In this document: in pieces, positions 43,607-51,921 of the stretch
Layout: each line of letters opens with the position of its first letter
Position numbering within the stretch: the first letter of the stretch is position 1
The notes under the pieces: generated by a model
The model's input: only the letters and a program-made list of their open reading frames with translations
Databases searched by the model: none
What the model was told of the DNA's origin: nothing
Made by a program: the position numbers and the translations under genes
Assembly: GCF_015686695.1 (NCBI RefSeq)
Contig: NZ_JADPMR010000001.1
Coordinates: 2,232,001 to 2,296,000, forward strand
From: Vibrio nitrifigilis
GTDB lineage: Bacteria; Pseudomonadota; Gammaproteobacteria; Enterobacterales; Vibrionaceae
Length of the DNA stretch: 64,000 nucleotides
Reading direction: 5' to 3'

Positions 43607-45124
43607 CTACTTCCAGCTTGCTTCCCAAAAACGTGGGAGCTCATCGGGGTAGGCTTTAAAATTCAGATCTTTGGTAAAGGCGTAGTTACTTGAATAAGTA
43701 AACATCGGAGCCCAATACGCATTTTTGGTGATCTTATGAATGGCTTCACCATACAGTTTTTGACGCTCTTTCGGATCCGTTGATGTATCCGCTTGATCCA
43801 ACCATTTAATTACTTGAGGATCTTTATCTTCGTCATCTGCACCACCTTTAAAGTAGACACTCACAATCGCAGAGGCGTCGTTAATCGAGTAAGAGCCCCA
43901 TGTTTGGAAGGCCATTGGTACTTTGCCGGAGCGAGCTTGATCACGCAGCGCGGCATAACTCATGTAGTGCAACTTGGCGCGAATCCCCACTTTACGTAAA
44001 TCACCAATGACCGCTTCAACATAATCACGATCGCGGTACGCATAAATATCGGTATCAAACCCATCTGGATAGCCTGCATCCGCTAACAGTTGTTTGGCTT
44101 TTTTCGGATTATATGGATATTGAACCGCATCTTGCGCTTCACAACCAAATTGGTCAGGGAAACATGGTGCACTTAAAGGTCGACTACCACCACGAACCAA
44201 AGCACTTGCGAGTGCTTTACGCTTAATGGAATAGTTTACCGCTTCACGTACTTTGACATTTTTAAACGGTGAATCGGCTTTACGGCTATTCAACGTTAAG
44301 AAACCGACCCGCATGGTTTCGCTACTAAGCACATCGACGTTTGGCATCTGTTTAAGCTGATCAGCTTGGTCCGACGGTACACGCCAAATCCAATCCACTT
44401 GACCTGTCATTAACTGCGCTACGCGGGTATCAGGGTCAGGAATCAACACAAATTTAATTTTGCCAATTTTTGGTTGACCAATTGGGCTCTCTTTAAAGTA
44501 GTGCGGGTTTTTCACCATATCGACTTCTTGACCATTCACTACTTTGGTAATTTGGTATGGACCAGTACCGATCGGTGCTTTATCAAAGCCAGCTAAACCG
44601 ACTTTTTTAAAGTATTTCTCTGGATAAATAGGTAAAGGACCCGCTAGGTATTCAATCGCCGCTGGGAAAGGTTTATTGAGCTCAAATTCAACGGTGTAAT
44701 CGTCGATTTTATTAACATGTTTAATCCAAGAAATATTTTGCAAGGTCACAACTTTAGAACTTGGGTCTAGCGCATAATTGAATGTGAACGCGACATCATC
44801 TGCACTAAAAGCATCGCCATTTTGGAACTTCACGTCTTTACGTAAATTCAAAACTAAATGAGTGGGATCTTTCCACTCCCATTTAGTCGCCAGCATCGGC
44901 TTGTATTTACCGGTGTCAGGATCGCGGTAAATGAGGGTATCCCATGCCAAGTGACCTAAGATCACACCTTCACGTAGGTTATTGTGATAAGGACTAATAT
45001 TTTCTGGCCAACTGTTTGAGGCATACGTGAGAGTATCGTCTGATTTGCCAGCAAAAGCGCTGGTAGAGCTTACTGCGAGTGTAGAGGCGATTAAAAGTGA
45101 AAGTCCATGTTTAACCAGAGACAT
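43607..45124 (-). CDS. ABC transporter periplasmic substrate-binding protein, family 5
   Basis: The 505-residue protein (ATG at 45124, AAGGA 8 bases upstream) has a Sec signal peptide ending SSTSAFA. It shows the SBP_bac_5 pattern: MLATKWEWKDPTHLVLNLRKDVKFQNGDAFSADDVAFTF near 75-113, GTGPYQI near 186, VREAVNYSIKRKALA near 288 and AKQLLADAGYPDGF near 336. It is the first gene of the importer operon, divergent from a LysR regulator. The ligand is probably a dipeptide, an acylated amino acid or a related amide, judged from the two M20 hydrolases in the same operon. Confidence 0.9.
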   Translation of the reverse strand: MSLVKHGLSLLIASTLAVSSTSAFAGKSDDTLTYASNSWPENISPYHNNLREGVILGHLAWDTLIYRDPDTGKYKPMLATKWEWKDPTHLVLNLRKDVKFQNGDAFSADDVAFTFNYALDPSSKVVTLQNISWIKHVNKIDDYTVEFELNKPFPAAIEYLAGPLPIYPEKYFKKVGLAGFDKAPIGTGPYQITKVVNGQEVDMVKNPHYFKESPIGQPKIGKIKFVLIPDPDTRVAQLMTGQVDWIWRVPSDQADQLKQMPNVDVLSSETMRVGFLTLNSRKADSPFKNVKVREAVNYSIKRKALASALVRGGSRPLSAPCFPDQFGCEAQDAVQYPYNPKKAKQLLADAGYPDGFDTDIYAYRDRDYVEAVIGDLRKVGIRAKLHYMSYAALRDQARSGKVPMAFQTWGSYSINDASAIVSVYFKGGADDEDKDPQVIKWLDQADTSTDPKERQKLYGEAIHKITKNAYWAPMFTYSSNYAFTKDLNFKAYPDELPRFWEASWK

Positions 45125-45340
45125 AAGCATTTCCTTATACTTGGGTACTCGTTAATCCATCCCTTTGCACATATCGGCTATTGTTGCATGAATAGACAAC
45201 CTTCCGATAAGACGACGCTATATGGGAGCGTAAAAAAGCGAACAGTTAAGGGTCGTTAGTCATGGCAAAACAGTCAGTTATAGGTTCTTTAAGCCAACCT
45301 TAACCATTCACTTTCATTTCATACTATGGTAATAAATGCA

Positions 45341-45378
45341 TTGCCACAATTATTAATTTGGCAACAAATCATTGCCAA
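45341..45378. promoter_or_regulatory. LysR operator half-sites in the divergent promoter
   Basis: Three related half-sites lie in a row: ttgcca (45341-45346), ttggcaa (45358-45364) and ttgccaa (45372-45378). The last two form a perfect ttggcaa-N7-ttgccaa palindrome; the first two form ttgcca-N11-ttggcaa in the other phase. Such a row between a LysR gene and its divergent target is typical of this family. Confidence 0.7.
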
Positions 45379-45437
45379 TTCAGCAATTAAGTTGCTTCAA
45401 AAACGGGCACCAAAATGGTGAGAATCACGGAGGATTT

Positions 45438-46373
45438 ATGGCACTGATACATCATTTAACCGCACCATCCCTACGTTACTTCTTAGCAGTGGCAAAATTT
45501 GGGTCCATCAGTGAGGCCTCAACGCACCTAAATGTGGCAAGCAGCGCGATTAGTCGGCAAATATCTGGACTAGAGGAACAATTAAACACCCCATTATTTG
45601 AACGAAGATCACGTGGAATGACACTTAGTGCGGCTGGTGAATTGCTTGCAGCCTATGCAAGAAAGGTATCTTTAGAGACAAACCGAGTTATGGGGGAAAT
45701 AGATGCTTTAGAGGGCTTAGAAAAAGGGAAAGTGATTATTGCCTCTACAGAAGGCTTTAGCATGGAATTTCTGCCTTTCTGCATCAAAGAGTATCAGGAA
45801 AAATTTCCCGGGATACATTTCCAAGTGGATGTTTACTCTCCCAAAGACATCTCTAAAGCGATTCAAAATGGCGAGGCCGATATTGGATTAGCATTTAGTT
45901 TAACCCCAGTCCCGAATATCCGCGTGATCCATTCTCAACCAGCCCCTATTCGAGCGCTGATTCCTAACAATCACCCTTTAGCGAATAAAAAACGCGTCTC
46001 CCTTCGACAGATCTGTGCCTATCCACTTGCCCTGCCCTATGCCGATACCACCATACGTCAGTTGTTTGATATTTGCGCCAGTCAGCAGGGATTAGAGTAC
46101 GAGCCAGCCTTTACCAGTAATTATATGGCGGCACTGAATCAGTACACCGTATCTGGAGCAGGTATCTCACTGGCTGGGGAAATATCGGTACGTTTGATGT
46201 CGCAGCATCATAAATTAAAAGTAATACCGATTAGCGATAAAGGTATGGGGATTCGTAATCTAGAAGTTCAAGTGCTTGCGGGACGCACCCTGCCCAAAGC
46301 GGTCAGCTCGTTTAGCGACTTTGTTATTGAACAAGTGCGCCAAAGCAATAGTGCGATTCCCGAACACGATTAA
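45438..46373 (+). CDS. LysR-family transcriptional regulator
   Basis: The protein has 311 residues from the ATG at 45438, with GGAGG just upstream. The winged helix-turn-helix is SLRYFLAVAKFGSISEASTHLNVASSAISRQISGLEE (about 11-47), followed by LFERRSRGMTLSAAG and a periplasmic-binding-like effector domain. It is divergent from the peptide ABC/M20 operon and probably controls it through the half-sites in the shared promoter. Confidence 0.88.
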   Translation: MALIHHLTAPSLRYFLAVAKFGSISEASTHLNVASSAISRQISGLEEQLNTPLFERRSRGMTLSAAGELLAAYARKVSLETNRVMGEIDALEGLEKGKVIIASTEGFSMEFLPFCIKEYQEKFPGIHFQVDVYSPKDISKAIQNGEADIGLAFSLTPVPNIRVIHSQPAPIRALIPNNHPLANKKRVSLRQICAYPLALPYADTTIRQLFDICASQQGLEYEPAFTSNYMAALNQYTVSGAGISLAGEISVRLMSQHHKLKVIPISDKGMGIRNLEVQVLAGRTLPKAVSSFSDFVIEQVRQSNSAIPEHD

Positions 46374-46375
46374 CG

Positions 46376-46444
46376 ATACCTAAATAACCTCAAAATGAGC
46401 GATCGCTAATCGCTGAAACACTATCTTGAGGTTAATCGGGTATA
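46376..46444. repeat. Short copy of the folded repeat (about 69 bp)
   Basis: The left end atacctaaataacctcaaaatg (46376-46397, longer run split here by position) matches the left end of the 266-bp repeat with two differences. The right end, ctatcttgaggttaatcgggtata, matches its right end. Only about 25 bases, including gatcgctaatcgctgaaaca, remain between them. Confidence 0.65.
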
Positions 46445-46475
46445 TCAGCCCCTTTAGGAAAATTAAGGGGCTGAT
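46445..46475. terminator. Bidirectional terminator between LysR gene and trhO
   Basis: A perfect 10-bp stem, tcagcccctt with aaggggctga (46445-46454 and 46465-46474), lies 12 bases after the trhO stop and directly after the short repeat. Confidence 0.75.
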
Positions 46476-46486
46476 GTTTCAATCAG

Positions 46487-47467
46487 TTATTTAGTTTGTC
46501 GTTGCTCAGCTTTACGCGCTAACTTTTCTTCGCGGCGCTTAGCGATGACTTTATCCGCTTCACCACCGACGTGAGTCTCACCACGTGCTAATGCCAGTTG
46601 CACTTGTTTTTCACGCTCGCGGAAACGCGCTTTCTGCTCTTCCGTGTGTTTATCGATACATTTCGGGCAACTTACCCCTTTTTCAAAGGCATCCGATTCC
46701 ATGTCTTCTTGAGTAATCGGTAAACGACATGCTTTACACAGTTCATAATCGCTTTTCTCTAGCTGATGATTCACAGCCACACGACCATCAAATACGTAGC
46801 AGTCACCTTCCCAAAGGCTCTCTTGTTGAGGGACTTCTTCTAAATATTTAAGAATGCCACCTTCTAAGTGATAAACCTCTTCAAAGCCCTGCTCTTTCAT
46901 ATAGGCAGTGGATTTCTCACAACGAATGCCACCAGTACAGAACATGGCCACTTTCTTATGTTTCTTTGGATCAAGATTTTCCGCAACATACTCTGGTAAC
47001 TCACGGAAAGTCTCTGTTTTCGGATTGACTGCGTGCTTAAACGTACCGATTTCAATTTCGTAATCGTTACGAGTATCAACCACAAATACTTCAGGATCGG
47101 AAATCAGATCGTTCCACTCAGTAGGTTTTACGTAAGTGCCGACAACGTGGCGAGGATCAATGCCTTCTACGCCCAGAGTCACGATCTCTTTTTTCAACTT
47201 CACTTTAGTACGATTGAAAGGCTGCTCACTATCATGCGATTCTTTATAAACAATGTTGGCCAAGCGTTCGTCTTGTTTAAACCAAGCTAGCAAAGCATCA
47301 ATACCTTCTCTGCTTGAAGCCACCGTGCCATTAATGCCTTCATAAGCAAGCAGCAAGGTGCCACGAATTTCGTGTTCTTCCATCAGTGCTTTAAGAGGTT
47401 CGCGTAATTCAACGTAATTTTCAAGGCGCACAAACTTATATAATGCGCATACAACGTAATCTGTCAT
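46487..47467 (-). CDS. trhO: tRNA uridine(34) hydroxylase, rhodanese family
   Basis: The 326-residue protein makes 5-hydroxyuridine at the tRNA wobble base in an oxygen-dependent route. TrhO (YceA) features are present: the N-terminal acylphosphatase-like domain with GTLLLAYEGINGTV near 36-49, and the rhodanese domain with the active cysteine in MFCTGGIRCEKS near 175-186. Zinc-ligand-like cysteines follow (CKACR, CPKC), and there is a charged C-terminal tail. The gene stands alone with a terminator. Confidence 0.92.
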   Translation of the reverse strand: MTDYVVCALYKFVRLENYVELREPLKALMEEHEIRGTLLLAYEGINGTVASSREGIDALLAWFKQDERLANIVYKESHDSEQPFNRTKVKLKKEIVTLGVEGIDPRHVVGTYVKPTEWNDLISDPEVFVVDTRNDYEIEIGTFKHAVNPKTETFRELPEYVAENLDPKKHKKVAMFCTGGIRCEKSTAYMKEQGFEEVYHLEGGILKYLEEVPQQESLWEGDCYVFDGRVAVNHQLEKSDYELCKACRLPITQEDMESDAFEKGVSCPKCIDKHTEEQKARFREREKQVQLALARGETHVGGEADKVIAKRREEKLARKAEQRQTK

Positions 47468-47652
47468 GGTGTTTCCTCAGCGTTCTGGAGCGTAAATCCA
47501 GTGCTTAATGGGTGATTTGTGCGGAGTATAGCCTACTGAAGAGGTGACAAACACAGACAGAGTTTGGGGTTAAATGAAAAGAATGGTATTTAAAAGCATA
47601 CAAAATGCAGGGAATTAACCGACTAGATAAGATAATCGCCTGATGATAAACA

Positions 47653-47681
47653 ATAAAAAAGCGACCTAATCAATAGGTCGC
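47653..47681 (-). terminator. Terminator of the aminotransferase gene
   Basis: A perfect 8-bp stem, gcgaccta (47661-47668) with taggtcgc (47674-47681), is followed on the minus strand by tttttt. Confidence 0.85.
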
Positions 47682-47710
47682 CATTCATACCAAGAAGAGA
47701 GTTGGTATAA

Positions 47711-48910
47711 TTATGCAACGGCAGCAAATGCAGTCGCTACTTTTTCTAAATTCGCTTCATTCAAACCAGCAACACACATACGGCCACTAGCAATTAAATA
47801 GATGCCATGTTCTTCACGTAGTGCATCCACTTGTGCTTCACTAAAGCCCGTGTAACTGAACATACCATTTTGTTTCACTAGGAAGCTGAAGTCTTTTTCT
47901 GGACAAAGCGTTTGTAACCGTTCATAAAGTGCATGACGAACACCGCTCATACGGGCGCGCATTTCTTCTACTTCTGCTAGCCATTTGGCTTTCAAATCTG
48001 ACCCTAAAACGCCAGTAACCAGTTGCGAGCCATATTTAGCAGGGCTTGAGTAATTACGGCGCACAGTTGCTTTGAGCTGACCTTGTACATTTGCCGCAAC
48101 GTCCGCATTCTCACAAACAATCGATAAGCCACCGACGCGCTCACCGTACAAAGAAAATGTTTTAGAAAATGAGTTACTAACAAGAAACGTCGCTGTGGTG
48201 TTTTCTGCCAATGTACGAATCACATACGCATCTTGATCAACACTTTCGGCGAATCCTTGATAAGCCATATCAAAAAATGGAATCAATTGACGTTCAACAA
48301 CCACATCGATCACTTTGTCCCATTGTGCGGTATTCAAATCCACACCCGTTGGGTTATGACAACATGGGTGCAATAACACAATTGTTTTAGCGGGTAGTGT
48401 TGAAAGAGCCGCTAACATACCATCAAAATTCAACATCTTCGTTTCATTATCAAAGTATGGATAAGTCGCCGTCTCGAAACCTGCACCTTGGAAAATCGCG
48501 TGGTGGTTTTCCCAAGTTGGGTCGCTGACGTAAACTTTGGAATCAGGGAAATAGTGTTTTAAGAAATCACCACCAATCATCAATGCACCAGAACCACCTA
48601 AACTGTGGATTGTTGCTACGCGCTGTGCGTTGACTGCTGGATGATTGTCGCCAAATACCAACGATTGCACAGCACTGCGATAAGCTGGCACACCATCCAT
48701 TGGTAGATAAATGCATGGTTCTTCAGGTTGGCTATTCAGAGTTTGCTTTGCAGCTTTTACAGATTCCAGTGTCGGAATAGTTCCTTCACCATCGTAATAG
48801 AGTCCAATACTCAAATTGACCTTACCGTCTCGCTCATCAGCGAAAAACTTTTCCATTAAAGACAGGATAGGGTCGCCCGCATATGGGCTCACATGTTCTA
48901 ACACAGTCAT
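47711..48910 (-). CDS. tyrB: Aromatic/aspartate amino acid aminotransferase (class I)
   Basis: The 399-residue PLP enzyme belongs to the AspC/TyrB subgroup: VNLSIGLYYDGEG near 31-43, LHPCCHNPTGVD near 184-195, FFDMAYQGFA near 217-226, the PLP lysine in SFSKTFSLYGERVG near 251 and a C-terminal SGRMCVAGL. The YYDGEG segment is more like TyrB than AspC, so aromatic amino acids are the likely main substrates, with aspartate also possible. It is a single-gene unit; an Lrp-family regulator is encoded just upstream on the same strand. Confidence 0.85.
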   Translation of the reverse strand: MTVLEHVSPYAGDPILSLMEKFFADERDGKVNLSIGLYYDGEGTIPTLESVKAAKQTLNSQPEEPCIYLPMDGVPAYRSAVQSLVFGDNHPAVNAQRVATIHSLGGSGALMIGGDFLKHYFPDSKVYVSDPTWENHHAIFQGAGFETATYPYFDNETKMLNFDGMLAALSTLPAKTIVLLHPCCHNPTGVDLNTAQWDKVIDVVVERQLIPFFDMAYQGFAESVDQDAYVIRTLAENTTATFLVSNSFSKTFSLYGERVGGLSIVCENADVAANVQGQLKATVRRNYSSPAKYGSQLVTGVLGSDLKAKWLAEVEEMRARMSGVRHALYERLQTLCPEKDFSFLVKQNGMFSYTGFSEAQVDALREEHGIYLIASGRMCVAGLNEANLEKVATAFAAVA

Positions 48911-49141
48911 ACTCCTTACTGACTAGGCTCTATACGATCGTTGCGGTGATTTAACGCAATAATAAGATGCCGGCAATCTAAATCACTGCACGGCTAAAAA
49001 TTGGCGCAATAGTAACACTGCCTTAGATAGGACACCATACTGATTTAGCCCTTACGGCTATCCATTCTAAAGTAGGATTACATCCTTACATTTGTAGGTA
49101 AATTAAACATGCTCGTAACACAAAATCAAGTAATATTGCGC

Positions 49142-49168
49142 CACGTATGCATTTTAAATGCATACGTG
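49142..49168. other. Perfect 27-bp palindrome
   Basis: Arms cacgtatgcattt (49142-49154) and aaatgcatacgtg (49156-49168) are perfect reverse complements around a single t. It lies between the end of the Lrp-family gene and the aminotransferase gene. It has no adjoining T run, so a simple terminator is doubtful. A binding site is an alternative. Confidence 0.6.
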
Positions 49169-49201
49169 TCGATAATACGCATGAATTATGCATTGGTGCC
49201 G

Positions 49202-49669
49202 TTATTCACCAATAACGATGCCGTTTTCTTTTACTCGATCTAAAACCACAGAGGTTTTTATATGAGAGATAGCCTTCGTTCCGAATATACGATTAATCAG
49301 ATCGTTTAGACTATTGAGATCAGATACGACGCACCGCAAAGTATAATCCCCATCTCCTGTGGTTTTATACGCATCGAAAACCGCTGATTCACTATGAATA
49401 TAAGATAAAAATCGCTCAGCTTTTTCTGTTTCATGGCTCAATAGTTTTACTTCAACCATTGCCACTACTTCTTGTTTCAGAGCCTGTGGCGAGAGCCTGG
49501 CTTGATAACCGAGAATAAATTGCTGCTGCTCAAGCTGGATACGGCGGCGAGAACACTGTGAGGGCGATAGCCCAACTAAATCACTCAGCTCTTGGCTGGT
49601 TAGTCGACCATTTTCTTGTAGCAGTGTCAGTATTTTTATGTCGTATTGATCAGTTTGGTAAGAAGTCAT
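49202..49669 (-). CDS. Lrp/AsnC-family transcriptional regulator
   Basis: The 155-residue protein has an Lrp helix-turn-helix, DIKILTLLQENGRLTSQELSDLVGLSPSQCSRRRIQLEQ (about 10-48), and a C-terminal RAM ligand-binding domain (DAYKTTGDGDYTLRCVVSD near 103-121). It is encoded upstream of a TyrB-type aminotransferase and may sense an amino acid and regulate that gene; this is inferred from position. Confidence 0.88.
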   Translation of the reverse strand: MTSYQTDQYDIKILTLLQENGRLTSQELSDLVGLSPSQCSRRRIQLEQQQFILGYQARLSPQALKQEVVAMVEVKLLSHETEKAERFLSYIHSESAVFDAYKTTGDGDYTLRCVVSDLNSLNDLINRIFGTKAISHIKTSVVLDRVKENGIVIGE

Positions 49670-50147
49670 GTGTTGTTAATCCTGTACATCCTTTGGATTG
49701 TTGATGCCACCTTCCATTTGATAGCATTTGACGTTGCGATAAGAAATGAAATTAGACGATAGCTGACAAAGCATTGCAATACACGCAACACATTTTCTCG
49801 CACAGTACTACAAACCTTTTACATGCCATTCATCAAGTTGAATACCCACACTATATAAGTGGTTACCAATATAACGATAACTTTGTTATTTATTTAACCA
49901 AAGCGATCAAAAAACAAAGCAATTTTTATATTTAGCCCACAAAACCATTTATTTTATAAATATATCAATATGTATCATAAGATTTGACAAAAACATGACA
50001 TATGTTTCAATGTGTTTCAGAGTATTATGACAACCTAATGAATGAACAGTGTACAATTACAATTAAGTCACTGGTTAGATACATCTGAAGATAATACCAA
50101 ACGACTGTTGACTAACATATTTACCCCCAATTGGCTTTGAGGACCTC
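49670..50147. other. Intergenic region between Lrp-family and kinase-fold genes
   Basis: The 478 bases separate divergent genes and are AT-rich. A possible ttgaca box lies near 49985. I see no RNA gene, clear operator or terminator. Confidence 0.4.
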
Positions 50148-50927
50148 ATGAGTAATAAACACCGCCAAGTGTTTGTTTACATGCTAAAAGAATTCGAGCA
50201 ATGTGACACGACTTATTGGCTAAAAAAATGTGGTGAAGATAAACGCAATGTCTTAAATAGACTGGTGAATTTTTACTTCAAACATAGAAAAAACCGTGCC
50301 CATCTTATTTTGACCAGTGGTCTTACCCCAAAAGAGCGCTTTAATAAAGAAGTGTCTGTTTTAGAGTATGCCAGCAACCATGGCCTATCGACCCCAGAAG
50401 TTGTTTTTAAAGGTCGCTCAATGTTTGTAACCAAAAATGCAGGTACGCCAATTCATCGCCAACCGGAAGATAAGCAAAAAGAACTCTTTTGGAAAGCCAC
50501 CGATGTTTTATGCGATTTTCACCGTAATGGATTAATTCACGGGCGTCCCGCCATGCGAGACATCGTAGTGAATGAAACGGGTAAAGTGACATTTCTGGAT
50601 TTTGAAGAAGCAAGATTAACTAGCACCCCCTCTTTGCGCACGCGCGACTTCCTTTTATTTTTGCTAGATTCTTACCGTCTCAAAGGGATTACCCAAGAAA
50701 TACGTTTATCTGTACTCATGTATTGGTATCAAGAATTTGGAGAAAATACGCAACGCACTTTCCATTGGGTTGAAAGTGTATTAAATCGTCTTGGTTGGAT
50801 TGCAAAACTCGTACTCATGTGCCGTAAAAATCGATTATCAACACAATTACTGGCTTTACGTGAATTGCTAAGAGAATTTGAAGTAAAAAAGCGCAATCTC
50901 GAACATTCAGTGGCTTTAGATCACTAA
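50148..50927 (+). CDS. Kinase-fold protein (lipopolysaccharide kinase/InaA-like)
   Basis: The 259-residue protein shows a reduced eukaryotic-like kinase pattern: GLTPKERFNKEVSVLEY near 59-75, the catalytic-loop block DFHRNGLIHGRPAMRDIVV near 123-141 and a metal-binding aspartate in VTFLDFEEAR near 148-157. HGRPAMRD resembles the catalytic loop of WaaP/InaA/RIO-like kinases. It has a GAGG box before its start. It could phosphorylate a lipopolysaccharide heptose or another envelope sugar, but no envelope genes are nearby. Confidence 0.65.
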   Translation: MSNKHRQVFVYMLKEFEQCDTTYWLKKCGEDKRNVLNRLVNFYFKHRKNRAHLILTSGLTPKERFNKEVSVLEYASNHGLSTPEVVFKGRSMFVTKNAGTPIHRQPEDKQKELFWKATDVLCDFHRNGLIHGRPAMRDIVVNETGKVTFLDFEEARLTSTPSLRTRDFLLFLLDSYRLKGITQEIRLSVLMYWYQEFGENTQRTFHWVESVLNRLGWIAKLVLMCRKNRLSTQLLALRELLREFEVKKRNLEHSVALDH

Positions 50928-50982
50928 ACCATCACCACCACTGAATTAATTCATTTCATATTAGAGTAACCCAATCCACTGC

Positions 50983-51597
50983 CTAGAATGTCTGCAAGGA
51001 TGCGACATTCTCAGGTAATCGATGGGTTGTTCTGTCACTATCCGACACCTTATCAGATAGAACTCGACACGGATTACCAGCCGCAACCGCGCATGCTGGG
51101 ATATCATGAGTAACAACTGATCCACTCTCGATAATGGCGCCATCACCAATCGTCACGCCACCTAAGATCGTACAGTGATCACCAATCCAAACATTATCAC
51201 CAAGCTTTATTGGTTTGGCATAAGCCAAGGCATTTAAGCGCTCATCAACGACCAGAGAGTGGCTAGAACAGGCGAAACACACTCCCGTTCCGATATAAGC
51301 ATTATTACCGATTTCTATTTCAGCGCTATCAAGCATAGTGCAATGAGGTTTCACTACTGCACCACCGCGAAAATGAATATTGAAACCGAAATCACATTGA
51401 AATTCTGGTTCAATCACCGTTGTTCCCTGACTGTCTCCAAGTAACTCTGACAACAATAGAGTTCGTTGAAGTTGCTCGTCTGCAGAAGTTCGGTTGTACT
51501 GATACGTTCTCTTATAAGCTTTTAATTGTAAGCGTTGTAGTTCGGGATCCATCGCCGGGTACCACTCGCTGCATATTTTTTTTTGTCGCTCACTCAA
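50983..51597 (-). CDS. Maltose/galactoside-type O-acetyltransferase (left-handed beta helix)
   Basis: The 204-residue protein has an N-terminal maltose-acetyltransferase domain (ERQKKICSEWYPAMDPELQRL near 3-23) and a hexapeptide-repeat left-handed helix with VWIGDHCTILGGVTIGDGAIIESGSVVTHDIPACAVAAGNP near 141-181. The catalytic histidine is probably in CFACSSHSL near 112. It acetylates a sugar or similar acceptor using acetyl-CoA. It stands alone; the substrate is unknown. Confidence 0.83.
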   Translation of the reverse strand: MSERQKKICSEWYPAMDPELQRLQLKAYKRTYQYNRTSADEQLQRTLLLSELLGDSQGTTVIEPEFQCDFGFNIHFRGGAVVKPHCTMLDSAEIEIGNNAYIGTGVCFACSSHSLVVDERLNALAYAKPIKLGDNVWIGDHCTILGGVTIGDGAIIESGSVVTHDIPACAVAAGNPCRVLSDKVSDSDRTTHRLPENVASLQTF

Positions 51598-51843
51598 GGT
51601 AAATCTCCTACCTTATTGTCGATCTGTTAATCACATCGATCCGCTAGTGACCAATGTAATAGTCACTATAGCGCTAAACAGAATAACAACTTTGCGACCT
51701 ACTGAACAAGACTGCACCAAAAAAGACCGACGAATTATCGAACCTGGTCGATATTGGAGCATAGCTCGCTACATAATGGTGCTTATGTAGTGAATTTATA
51801 GCCAAATGAGCCAAAACGCCTCACAATACGTTATTCCCTAAAT
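51598..51843. other. Intergenic region between acetyltransferase and ula locus
   Basis: No gene is supported. An inverted repeat, tagtgac (51645-51651) with gtcacta (51662-51668), lies in the acetyltransferase promoter region and may be an operator. Confidence 0.4.
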
Positions 51844-51875
51844 TAAAAAACCGCAAGCGCAAGCACTTGCGGTTT
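51844..51875 (-). terminator. Terminator of ulaG
   Basis: A 10-bp stem, aaaccgcaag (51848-51857) with cttgcggttt (51866-51875), is followed on the minus strand by T's. An almost identical hairpin occurs at 60268-60295. Confidence 0.85.
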
Positions 51876-51921
51876 GGGTAAAGAAAACAAATGTGAGCAG
51901 GTTTATCTTCTTTATTAATAA

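Noticed and set aside
51848..51875. DNA uptake signal sequence in the cttgcggttt hairpin
   Set aside because: It differs from the Haemophilus-type aagtgcggt core, occurs only twice here, and fits a plain terminator.
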